Shown here in pieces: positions 42,930-50,301 of a DNA stretch of 64,000 nt (position 1 is the stretch's first letter; every line of letters begins with the position of its first letter). The translations under genes were made by a program, and so were the position numbers. Location: the NCBI RefSeq assembly GCF_039542055.1, contig NZ_BAABHK010000032.1, positions 1-64,000 on the forward strand. The letters run 5' to 3'. Origin of the DNA: Actinoallomurus vinaceus. GTDB lineage: Bacteria; Actinomycetota; Actinomycetes; Streptosporangiales; Streptosporangiaceae. A model generated the notes under the pieces. It saw nothing but the letters and a program-made list of their open reading frames with translations. It searched no databases and was not told the DNA's origin.

Positions 42930-44228
42930 GTGTCCTACGCCGCCGACCTGCGCTTGGTCATCCGGGGTCAGGACTTCCGCCGCCTGTTCACGACCCGCGT
43001 GATCTCGGCGCTCTCCGACGGCGTGTTCCAGGTGGGCCTCGCGGGCTACGTCCTGTTCTCCCCGGAACAGCAGGCCAGTGCCGCGGAGGCGGCCGCCACC
43101 GCCGCGGTGCTGCTGCTGCCGTACTCCGTGCTCGGCCCGTTCGCCGGCGTCTTCATCGACCGGTGGCGGCGCCGCCAGATCCTCGTCCACGCGCCGCTCA
43201 TCCGCGCCGTCGCCGTGGTGGCGACCGCGCTGCTGCTGATGCGCGGCGACGACGGCCTGCTGTTCTTCCTCGCGGCGCTGATCGTGTTCGCCGTCAACCG
43301 GTTCTTCCTGTCGGCGCTGTCGGCGGCGCTGCCCCGCGTGGTCGGGGCACCGGAGCTCATCACCGCCAACGCCGTGTCGGTGACCTCCGGGACGATGATG
43401 TCCTTCGCCGGCGCCGGGGTGGGGTACGTCCTGCGGGTGCTGTTCGGCGCCGGCCGGGGCGGCACCGCCGGTGTCCTCGTCGCCGCCGCCGTCCTCTACG
43501 TCGCCACCGCCCTCGTCGCCACGCGCATGGGCCGCGACCGGCTCGGCCCGGACCAGAGCGAACTGCGGACCGACACCCGCGAGGCGCTCGGCCAGGTGCT
43601 GCACGGGCTACTCGACGGCGCCCGGCACGTACGGGACCGGCGCCCGGCCGCCGCGGCGCTCGGCGCGATCGGCGCCCACCGCTTCCTCTACGGCATCGCG
43701 ACCATCATGACGGTGCTGCTGTTCCGGAACTACTTCTCGAGCAGCGCCGAGGCCGGGCTCGGCGGGTTCGCCGTCGTCCTCGTCGTCTCCGGCATCGGGT
43801 ACTTCCTCGCCGCCGTGATCACACCCATCGTCACCGGGCGGATCCGCAAGGAGTCCTGGATCACGGCCCAACTGGTGTTCGCCGGCGTCGCCGAGGTGAT
43901 CCTCGCGGCGCCGTTCTCCCCGGTGCCGTTCATCCTGGGCGCCTTCGTGCTCGGGCTCGTCTCCCAGGGCGTGAAGCTCTGCGTCGACACGATCGTGCAG
44001 ACGTCCATCGCCGACGCCTTCCGCGGCCGGGTCTTCTCCTTCTACGACATGCTCTTCAACGGCCTGTACGTCGCCGGCTTCGCCGTCGCCGCCGCCCTCC
44101 TGCCCGCGAACGGCAAGTCCTACGGCGTCCTCGCCCTCATCGGCGGCGGCTACGCCCTGTCTGCACTGCTGTACTGGCTGTCCGCGAAGAACTCTCCGAG
44201 TGTCGCCACCGCCGGTAGCACCGTCTGA
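42930..44228 (+). CDS. Major facilitator superfamily transporter
   Basis: The protein has 432 residues from a GTG at 42930 and twelve membrane helices. It has 'DRWRRRQILVHAPLIRAVAVVATALLL' after helix 2 (the MFS DRxxRR motif), 'RGRVFSFYDMLFNGLYVAGFAVAAALL' in the second half. It fits the drug-proton antiporter-like 'MFS_3' group (enterobactin-exporter-like). TACGCT ends six bases before the GTG, so the mRNA is probably leaderless, starting in the tail of the upstream hairpin. The substrate is unknown. Confidence 0.88.
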   Translation: MSYAADLRLVIRGQDFRRLFTTRVISALSDGVFQVGLAGYVLFSPEQQASAAEAAATAAVLLLPYSVLGPFAGVFIDRWRRRQILVHAPLIRAVAVVATALLLMRGDDGLLFFLAALIVFAVNRFFLSALSAALPRVVGAPELITANAVSVTSGTMMSFAGAGVGYVLRVLFGAGRGGTAGVLVAAAVLYVATALVATRMGRDRLGPDQSELRTDTREALGQVLHGLLDGARHVRDRRPAAAALGAIGAHRFLYGIATIMTVLLFRNYFSSSAEAGLGGFAVVLVVSGIGYFLAAVITPIVTGRIRKESWITAQLVFAGVAEVILAAPFSPVPFILGAFVLGLVSQGVKLCVDTIVQTSIADAFRGRVFSFYDMLFNGLYVAGFAVAAALLPANGKSYGVLALIGGGYALSALLYWLSAKNSPSVATAGSTV

Positions 44229-44246
44229 GGTCGGCGGTGGCCGGTC

Positions 44247-45425
44247 TCAGCGGTGGGTGAAGAGCGGATTCCAAGCGCCGGGCGCGTCATTGATCTGGTA
44301 CCCGGTGAGCGGGGTCACGGTCTTGCCGTCGACGCTCACCAGCACCAGCCGGTTACGGAACTCCCCTCTTCCGGTGCACTTCTTGACGTCGCACGCGAGC
44401 GCGATCAGATGGGCGTCATCCGCCCAGGCTCGGAGCTGTTCGACCGGCTGGATGCCGGCCGCCTTCGACGTCGTGACGTCCTCGACGGCCGTGGCGGGGC
44501 CGCGCGTCCTGGGTCTGCCAGGGCCCGCGTACGGGTTCCCCCGCGCGAGGTAGCGACCGCTCGGGGACAGTCCCGCCTGATCGGCCTGAATGTCGTCCTC
44601 GCCGGGCGGCGCGGGCTGCGGCGTGCCGGTCAGGTCGTAGAACCTCCTGGCCGGAGTCGTGCTCGTCGGCGCCCACAGCAGTCCCCCGCTCCGGCTCCAG
44701 CCGAGATCCTGCCTGGCGTTGAAGTCGTCCGTGGCCGCCGGGAGGGTGTGGAATGCCGCCTTGCCGGACGCGACATTGACCAGGTAGTACCCGGTGCGCG
44801 AACTCGTCCGCGGACCGGCGAGCACGTCCGGGGAGCGGCCATAGGTGGTCACGAGCAGCCGCTCGCCATCCGGGGACCAGGCCAGGCCTCCGGCCCGGTG
44901 CTCCAGCGTGATCCAGCGGGTGACCTTCTGGGTCTTCATGTCCAGCAGGCCGACCCGGGCGGTCGGCAGCGGGCCTTCGAGGACGGCGGCTCGCCGGAGG
45001 CCGGGCGCGACGTCGAGGTGCGCCCAGGGCGTCCTCTGGTAGCCGCCCGTCGCGGCGTCGTACAGGTACCAGGTGTCCTGGAACACCGTGTGCCCACCCA
45101 CGGACGACTGCTTCCGGATGTAGTACGCGGAGAGCGCCGTCTGGCCCGCCGCGACGAACCGCTGAGGCGGCGAATGCGTGGGGTCGGTGTGCAGTGAGGT
45201 GTCCATGGGCGCGTGACTCGTCGCCGGGCGCGGGGCCGGCCGGGTCCCGACGTCGACCGTGAGCGTCGTCGCCGCGACGGCGGCCGCCGCCCCCGCGACC
45301 AGGGCGATGCCGCGGATCCGCCGCCGGGTCCTGCGGCGCAGCGCACGATCGGCCAGCCCGGCCGGCACCTGGGCCTCGGCCGACCATTCCTCGAGTGACT
45401 GCCGGACGAGCGTCTCCAGCTTCAC
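44247..45425 (-). CDS. Membrane-anchored beta-propeller partner of an ECF sigma factor
   Basis: The protein has 392 residues from the GTG at 45425. A cytoplasmic N-terminus ('LETLVRQSLEEWSAEAQVPAGLADRALRRRTRRRIR') precedes one membrane helix (about 37-57). The extracytoplasmic part has WD40/TolB-like repeats, for example 'GLAWSPDGERLLVTTYG', 'DLGWSRSGGLLWAP' and 'AGLSPSGRYLARG'. The start overlaps the stop of the sigma gene (GTGA), so it probably acts as a membrane anti-sigma or sensor. No HxxxCxxC zinc anti-sigma motif is present. Confidence 0.78.
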   Translation of the reverse strand: MKLETLVRQSLEEWSAEAQVPAGLADRALRRRTRRRIRGIALVAGAAAAVAATTLTVDVGTRPAPRPATSHAPMDTSLHTDPTHSPPQRFVAAGQTALSAYYIRKQSSVGGHTVFQDTWYLYDAATGGYQRTPWAHLDVAPGLRRAAVLEGPLPTARVGLLDMKTQKVTRWITLEHRAGGLAWSPDGERLLVTTYGRSPDVLAGPRTSSRTGYYLVNVASGKAAFHTLPAATDDFNARQDLGWSRSGGLLWAPTSTTPARRFYDLTGTPQPAPPGEDDIQADQAGLSPSGRYLARGNPYAGPGRPRTRGPATAVEDVTTSKAAGIQPVEQLRAWADDAHLIALACDVKKCTGRGEFRNRLVLVSVDGKTVTPLTGYQINDAPGAWNPLFTHR

Positions 45426-45940
45426 GGTCGGACCTCCGTGATGTTCTTCAGCGCGGCGAGTTCGGGGGAGAGTTCGCGCAGGCGGGCGAGGGATCGGTGG
45501 GTGGTGCTGCGCACGGTGCCGACGCTGCAGTCGAGGATCCGGGCGACCTCGGTCTCCGGCAGGTCCTCGAAGAAGCGCAGCACGAGCACGGCCCGCTGCT
45601 TGGGGGTGAGCCGGGCCAGCGCCCGGCGTACGGTGATCTTCAGTTCCACGGCCGAGGTGTCGTCCTCGTGGGCCCGCTCCGGCGGGACGGCGACCTGGGT
45701 CTCGCGCGAGCGCCACTTGAGCCGCCACCAGCTCACCTGCTGGTGGTACATGACGCGCCGCACGTAGCCGTCCGGGTCGCCGACGGTCCGCCAGCGGGCC
45801 GCCGTCTTCGCGAGCGCGGTCTGCAGCAGGTCCTCGGCCGACTGCCGGTCACCGCCGGTCAGCAGGAAGGCCAGACGCATCAGCGCCGGCGACCGCGCCA
45901 CCACGAACTCGCGGAAATGTCGCTCAGCCGCGGCATCCAT
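45422..45940 (-). CDS. ECF sigma factor, SigE family (Sig70 E50)
   Basis: The protein has 172 residues. Region 2 is 'HFREFVVARSPALMRLAFLLTGGDRQSAEDLLQTALAKTAARW' with 'YVRRVMYHQQVSWWR', and region 4 is 'ALARLTPKQRAVLVLRFFEDLPETEVARILDCSVGTVRSTTHRSLARLR'. It matches the actinobacterial SigE-family ECF type. The ATG at 45940 has GGAGG five bases upstream; a GTG six bases earlier lies in that site. It is coupled with a membrane propeller protein. Its promoter is shared with the 63-residue gene 300 bases upstream on the same strand. Confidence 0.92.
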   Translation of the reverse strand: MDAAAERHFREFVVARSPALMRLAFLLTGGDRQSAEDLLQTALAKTAARWRTVGDPDGYVRRVMYHQQVSWWRLKWRSRETQVAVPPERAHEDDTSAVELKITVRRALARLTPKQRAVLVLRFFEDLPETEVARILDCSVGTVRSTTHRSLARLRELSPELAALKNITEVRP

Positions 45941-45968
45941 CGTCACCTCCGAAGGTCATCGCCCCCTT

Positions 45969-45997
45969 GAGACGCGTCCGGACTCACGCGACTATGC
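45969..45997 (-). promoter_or_regulatory. ECF-type promoter of the sigma gene
   Basis: On the minus strand GCATAG (45992-45997) and CGTCTC (45969-45974) are separated by exactly 17 bases, followed by AAGGGGG. The same two blocks and spacing precede the 63-residue gene. Confidence 0.65.
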
Positions 45998-46041
45998 GTC
46001 TCCCGGCAAGTAATCGATCACGCCCGGACGGCCGGACTCGG

Positions 46042-46233
46042 TCACCACAGCTCATCGAGGTCACCGTCGTGGCTCAGGCCGTGCGAATCGTCCCCCTCGT
46101 GCAGGGGCGCGTCGGGGCCGAGGAGGAGCGCCACGCTCCGGCGAAGGGCTTCGAGCAGGCGGCTCACCCTGCTCTCGACCGGCGGTAGGTCCGTGGCGGC
46201 GCTCACGTGCACCGTGTGGCCTGTGACAGCCAT
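46042..46233 (-). CDS. 63-residue orphan protein in the same regulon as the sigma factor
   Basis: The ATG at 46233 follows GGAGGTGACG, identical in sequence to the site before the sigma gene. The 63-residue product begins MAVTGHTVHVSAATDLPPV and continues with a helix 'SRVSRLLEALRRSVALLLGPDAP', then a His/Asp-rich end 'HEGDDSHGLSHDGDLDELW'. There is no membrane segment or signal. I do not recognise a family. The shared promoter with the sigma factor is the best clue to its role. Confidence 0.6.
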   Translation of the reverse strand: MAVTGHTVHVSAATDLPPVESRVSRLLEALRRSVALLLGPDAPLHEGDDSHGLSHDGDLDELW

Positions 46234-46259
46234 CGTCACCTCCGAAGTGCGTCCCCCTT

Positions 46260-46288
46260 GAGACGCCTTCGGACCACGGCCGCTATGC
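46260..46288 (-). promoter_or_regulatory. ECF-type promoter of the 63-residue gene
   Basis: GCATAG (46283-46288) and CGTCTC (46260-46265) on the minus strand are separated by exactly 17 bases, then AAGGGGG. The sequence down to the ATG is nearly the same as that upstream of the sigma gene. Confidence 0.65.
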
Positions 46289-46343
46289 CGCCCTTTCGAT
46301 CTTCGCCGGCATGGCCGGGACGCCGGAGACGGCGGAGATTCCC

Positions 46344-47618
46344 TCAGCCCGCGTGTCGCCGCGCGGCGGCGACCATCGCCGTCGTGACGCGCGCCAGGTC
46401 GGCCTCGGGCGTCACGTACGGCGGCATCGTGTAGATCAGGTTGCGGAACGGGCGCAGCCACACGCCGTGGGCCATGACGGTGTCCTGGACGGCGGCGATG
46501 TCCACCGGGTCGGTCAGCTCGATGACGCCGATCGCGCCCAGCACCCGGACGTCGGCGACGCCGGGCAGGTCGCGCGCGGGTTCCAGGCCCGCCGTGAGGA
46601 GCTTCTCGATCCCGGCGACCTCGGCCTGCCAGTCCCGCTCGCGCAGGAGTTCGAGGGAGGCGGTGGCGACCGCGCACGCGAGTGGGTTGGCCATGTACGT
46701 CGGGCCGTGCATGAGCACGCCGGCCTCGCCCTCGCTGATCCCCCGGGCCACCCGGTCGGTGCAGAGGGTCGCGGCCAGCGTCAGGTAGCCGCCGGTCAGC
46801 GCCTTGCCGACGCACATGATGTCCGGGCTGACCCCGGCGTGCTCACAGGCGAACAGGGCGCCGGTCCGGCCGAACCCGGTGGCGATCTCGTCGAGGATCA
46901 GCAGCACGTCGTGTTCGTCGGCCAGTTCGCGCAGCAGGCGGACGTACGCCGGGTCGTAGAACCGCATGCCGCCCGCCCCCTGGACGACCGGCTCGACGAT
47001 GATGGCGGCCAGCTCGTGGGCGTGGGCGGCGACGAGGCGTTCGAGCTCGGCGGCGTACGTCGCGTCGTACGCCGCCGGGGGCAGCGGCGCGAAGACGTGG
47101 GCGGGCAGCACGTCCGTGAACAGGTGGTGCATGCCCCCGACCGGGTCGCAGACGGCCATCGTGGCGAACGTGTCGCCGTGGTACCCGCCGCGCACGGTGA
47201 ACAGCCGGGTCCTGCCCGTACGGCCGCGCGACCGCCAGTACTGCAGGGCCATCTTGATCGCGACCTCGACCGAGACCGATCCGGAGTCGGCGAAGAAGAC
47301 CTTCGTGAGCGGCTCCGGCGTGGCGTCGATCAGCAGCTCGGCGAGGCGGACGGCCGTGGGATGGGTGAGGCCGCCGAACATCACGTGGGCCATGGCGCCG
47401 AGCTGGCGGGTGACGGCCGCGTCCAGGGCGGGGTGGGCGTACCCGTGGATCGCCGCCCACCACGACGACATCCCGTCGATCAGCTCCCGGCCGTCGGCGA
47501 GGGTCAGGCGGACGCCCCTGGCCGACACAACGGGGTGCACCGGCGTGGTCGCGGGCATCGGAGCGTACGGATGCCAGATGTGCTCCCGGTCGAACGCGAG
47601 CAGCTCCTCAGGGGCCAT
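46344..47618 (-). CDS. bioA: Adenosylmethionine-8-amino-7-oxononanoate aminotransferase
   Basis: The protein has 424 residues, a class III aminotransferase. It has 'DREHIWHPYAPM', 'GMSSWWAAIHGYAHPALDAAV', 'MFGGLTHPTAVRLAE', 'FFADSGSVSVEVAIKMALQYW', 'GGYHGDTFATMAV' and 'LLILDEIATGFGRTGALFACEHAGVSPDIMCVGKALTGGYL' with the PLP Lys in 'GKALTGG', all BioA-specific. It makes diaminopelargonate in biotin synthesis. bioB, bioD and bioF are not nearby. It lies downstream of cca on the same strand, separated by a palindromic element. Confidence 0.95.
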   Translation of the reverse strand: MAPEELLAFDREHIWHPYAPMPATTPVHPVVSARGVRLTLADGRELIDGMSSWWAAIHGYAHPALDAAVTRQLGAMAHVMFGGLTHPTAVRLAELLIDATPEPLTKVFFADSGSVSVEVAIKMALQYWRSRGRTGRTRLFTVRGGYHGDTFATMAVCDPVGGMHHLFTDVLPAHVFAPLPPAAYDATYAAELERLVAAHAHELAAIIVEPVVQGAGGMRFYDPAYVRLLRELADEHDVLLILDEIATGFGRTGALFACEHAGVSPDIMCVGKALTGGYLTLAATLCTDRVARGISEGEAGVLMHGPTYMANPLACAVATASLELLRERDWQAEVAGIEKLLTAGLEPARDLPGVADVRVLGAIGVIELTDPVDIAAVQDTVMAHGVWLRPFRNLIYTMPPYVTPEADLARVTTAMVAAARRHAG

Positions 47619-47647
47619 GCGCCATCATCGCATCCCGGGCCGGCCTG

Positions 47648-47708
47648 GGACCTGTCCCGAAGCCCCGCCGTCCTGCTGCGCGGGCGGGGACTCCGGGGCA
47701 GGCCCTAA
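47648..47708. repeat. Palindromic (MITE-like) element at the cca stop codon
   Basis: An imperfect inverted repeat of about 60 bases: 'GACCTGTCCCGAAG' plus CCCCGCC mirrored by GGCGGGG plus 'CTCCGGGGCAGGCCC'. Its ends resemble those of the 226-bp element at 61756-61981 (GGGCCTGCC..CGAAG..CCCCG). It ends in CTAA, of which CTA is the cca stop (TAG on the minus strand), and may also act as a terminator. Confidence 0.65.
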
Positions 47709-49141
47709 CCGAGCTCCTGCTCGCGCGCCCACTCCCGGAGCGCCTCCGTGGCGGCCTCCTTGCCGATGGGGCCGCGGTCCAGGCGCACGTCGAGCAGGAA
47801 CTTGTACGCCTTGCCGACCGCCGGGCCGGGCTTGATGCCGAGGATCTGCTGGATCTCGTTGCCGTCCAGCTCGGGGCGGATCTTGGAGAGCTCCTCCTCC
47901 TGCTGGAGCCGGGCGATCCGCTCTTCGAGCTGGTCGTACGTGCGGGCCAGCGCGGCGGCCTTGCGCCGGTTGCGGGTGGTGCAGTCGGCGCGGGTGAGCT
48001 TGTGGAGGCGGGGCAGCAGGTGCCCGGCGTCGCGGACGTAGCGGCGCACCGCCGAGTCGGTCCACTCGCCCGTGCCGTACCCGTGGAAGCGCAGGTGCAG
48101 CTCGACGAGGCGGGAGACGTCGGCGACGACGTCCTTGGGGTACCGCAGCGCGGTGAGGCGGCTCTTGGTCATCGACGCGCCGACGACCTCGTGGTGGTGG
48201 AAGGTCACGCGCCCGCCCTCGACGAAGGAACGGGTCTTCGGCTTGCCGATGTCGTGCAGCAGGGCGGCCAGCCGCAGGACGAGGTCCGGACCGTCCTCCT
48301 CCTGGGCGATCGCCTGCTCGAGCACGATCAGCGAGTGCTCGTAGACGTCCTTGTGCCGGTGGTGCTCGTCGATCTCCAGTTTGAGCTTCGGGATCTCGGG
48401 CAGCACCCGGTCGGCCAGGCCGGTCTCGACCAGCAGCGTGATGCCGGCACGGGAGTGCGCGCCGAGCAGCAGCTTGGACAGCTCGTCGCGGACCCGCTCG
48501 GCCGACACGATCTCGATCCGGTCGGCCATGGCCTTCATGGCGCCGACGGTCTCGGGGGAGACCTGGAATCCGAGCTGCGCGGCGAACCGCGCGGCGCGCA
48601 GCATCCTCAGCGGGTCGTCGCCGAAGGAGTCCTCGGGGCGTCCAGGGGTCCGGATGACCTTGAGCTTCAGGTCGTTCAGGCCGCCGAAGGGGTCCACGAA
48701 CTCGTGGCCGGGCAGGCGGGCCGCCATGGCGTTGACCGCGAAGTCACGGCGGGCGAGGTCGCCTTCGAGGGAGGTGCCGTACGTCACGTCGGGCTTGCGC
48801 GAGTCGGGGTCGTACGACTCGCTCCGGTACGTGGTGATCTCGAGCTGGTGATCGCCCTTGCGCAGCCCGATCGTGCCGTACTCGATGCCGATCGTCCAGA
48901 CGGCGTCCGCCCAGCCCCTGACGAGCTCCAGGACGCGGTCCGGGCGGGCGTCCGTGGCGAAGTCGAGGTCGTTGACCGGACGGCCGAGGAGGGCGTCGCG
49001 TACGGGACCGCCGACGAGGGCGAGTTCGTGACCCGCGGCCGCGAAACGCCGGCCGAGCTCGTCGGCGAAGGGCGTCACACGTCGTAGCAGTTCGCTGACT
49101 GCCGGGTGGTGGTCGGAGGTCACGTCGTGGTCGTTCGGCAC
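47705..49141 (-). CDS. cca: CCA-adding tRNA nucleotidyltransferase
   Basis: The protein has 478 residues from the GTG at 49141; a TACTCT -10 box ends eight bases upstream, so the mRNA is probably leaderless. The nucleotidyltransferase head has 'LALVGGPVRDALLGRPVNDLDFATDARP' (Asp-x-Asp pair) and 'EITTYRSESY', 'RRDFAVNAMA'. The HD domain is 'LRLAALLHDIGKPKTRS' with 'FHHHEVVGA'. It adds CCA to tRNA 3' ends. It is divergent from the YbaK-like gene. Its TAG stop lies in the palindromic element. Homologue of M. tuberculosis PcnA (Rv3907c, from memory). Confidence 0.95.
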   Translation of the reverse strand: MPNDHDVTSDHHPAVSELLRRVTPFADELGRRFAAAGHELALVGGPVRDALLGRPVNDLDFATDARPDRVLELVRGWADAVWTIGIEYGTIGLRKGDHQLEITTYRSESYDPDSRKPDVTYGTSLEGDLARRDFAVNAMAARLPGHEFVDPFGGLNDLKLKVIRTPGRPEDSFGDDPLRMLRAARFAAQLGFQVSPETVGAMKAMADRIEIVSAERVRDELSKLLLGAHSRAGITLLVETGLADRVLPEIPKLKLEIDEHHRHKDVYEHSLIVLEQAIAQEEDGPDLVLRLAALLHDIGKPKTRSFVEGGRVTFHHHEVVGASMTKSRLTALRYPKDVVADVSRLVELHLRFHGYGTGEWTDSAVRRYVRDAGHLLPRLHKLTRADCTTRNRRKAAALARTYDQLEERIARLQQEEELSKIRPELDGNEIQQILGIKPGPAVGKAYKFLLDVRLDRGPIGKEAATEALREWAREQELG

Positions 49142-49255
49142 GGCAATCGAGAGTAGGTCCTCGCACGTGGCGGGCAAAACGCGAATCCCCGCTTCCGTGA
49201 TCCGCTAATGCGGCGAAATCGGGGTAAATTGCCTGGACAAGGCACGGAGACCACG

Positions 49256-49786
49256 ATGAAGGATGCACTCTCCATCCATCGGCTCTTGCTCGAGCGCCAG
49301 ACGGCCCACGAGATCGTACGCCTGCCCAAGCACATCAGCGGCGCGGACGATCTTCCCGAGGTGCTCGGCCTCCCGCCGTTCCGCTGCCTGTGCACGCGCG
49401 TCTATCTTCCGTACGAACCACACCGCGCGTACACCGAAGGTCACCACCTCATCGCCGTGATCGTCACTGCGGGTGCCCGGCCCGCGCCGGCGGTCATCGC
49501 CGACGCCCTCGGTGTGCCGGAGGTGCGTCCCGCCCCGGCCGACCTGGTCAACGAGGTCACCGACTACGCGGCCGATCTGGTCGCCCCCCTGCTGCTGCCC
49601 GCCGACATGGCCATGTTCGTGGACCAGCAGGCCGCCTGCGTCGACGACATCGTCTACACGACCACGGGCGAGGCGTGGACGGCCCTCGGGATCCACACCC
49701 TGGACCTGTTCGCGCTCTGTGACGCCAAGCCGACGCCGATCCCTTGCACACGCGCCTCAGAGGCAACGCGTCAAACGGATCACTGA
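49256..49786 (+). CDS. YbaK/ProX-like aminoacyl-tRNA deacylase domain protein
   Basis: The protein has 176 residues. It starts 'MKDALSIHRLLLERQTAHEIVRLPKHISGADDLPEVLGLPPFRCLCTRVYLP' and has 'LIAVIVTAGARPAPAVIADALGVPEVRPAPADLVNEVTDY', the YbaK/EbsC pattern. The usual catalytic Lys region is not clear, so activity is uncertain. GGAG precedes the ATG at 49256. It sits between cca and the Nudix gene, where M. tuberculosis has no such gene (from memory). Confidence 0.8.
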   Translation: MKDALSIHRLLLERQTAHEIVRLPKHISGADDLPEVLGLPPFRCLCTRVYLPYEPHRAYTEGHHLIAVIVTAGARPAPAVIADALGVPEVRPAPADLVNEVTDYAADLVAPLLLPADMAMFVDQQAACVDDIVYTTTGEAWTALGIHTLDLFALCDAKPTPIPCTRASEATRQTDH

Positions 49787-49821
49787 CCGAAACCGGTCGA
49801 GTGGCTACTACGATTGCGGCC

Positions 49822-50301
49822 GTGTCCCGCCCGCGCAGACCGAGTCGTCGTCGGCCCGCCGGCCCGCCGGGCCGTCACCGTGAGGAGACGTCGGCGGGCG
49901 GCCTCGTCGTCGACCTGACGGGCGCCCCACGGGCCGCGCTGATCGCCAGATACGACCGTGACGGCCGGCTCCTGTGGTCGCTGCCGAAAGGGCATGTCGA
50001 GACCGACGAGACGATCGAGGAGGCGGCCGTGCGCGAGGTCGAGGAGGAGACCGGCATCCGCGGCCGGATCATCGCCCCACTCGGCACCGTCGACTACTGG
50101 TTCTCCGCCGACCGAAGACGCGTCCACAAGACCGTGCACCACCATCTGCTCGTCGCCGTTGGAGGGGATCTGTCCGACTGCGACGCGGAGGTCGCCGAGG
50201 TCGCCTGGGTGCCGCTCGACGAGGTGGCAGAGCGCCTCGCCCACGCCGACGAGAAGGCTCTGGTAGCCAAGGTCCCCGAGCTGCTCACGGGCGCCGCATG
50301 A
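49822..50301 (+). CDS. Nudix hydrolase (MutT4-like)
   Basis: The protein has 159 residues from the GTG at 49822, with a TACGAT -10 box seven bases upstream (leaderless). A basic N-terminus precedes 'ETSAGGLVVDL', 'LWSLPKGHVETDETIEEAAVREVEEETGI' (Nudix box GX5EX7REUXEEXGU intact) and 'YWFSADRRRVHKTVHHHLLVAVGGDLSDCDAEVAEVAWVPLDEV'. It hydrolyses nucleoside diphosphate-linked compounds. It overlaps the DUF6049 gene by four bases (ATGA). Homologue of M. tuberculosis Rv3908. Confidence 0.92.
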   Translation: MSRPRRPSRRRPAGPPGRHREETSAGGLVVDLTGAPRAALIARYDRDGRLLWSLPKGHVETDETIEEAAVREVEEETGIRGRIIAPLGTVDYWFSADRRRVHKTVHHHLLVAVGGDLSDCDAEVAEVAWVPLDEVAERLAHADEKALVAKVPELLTGAA

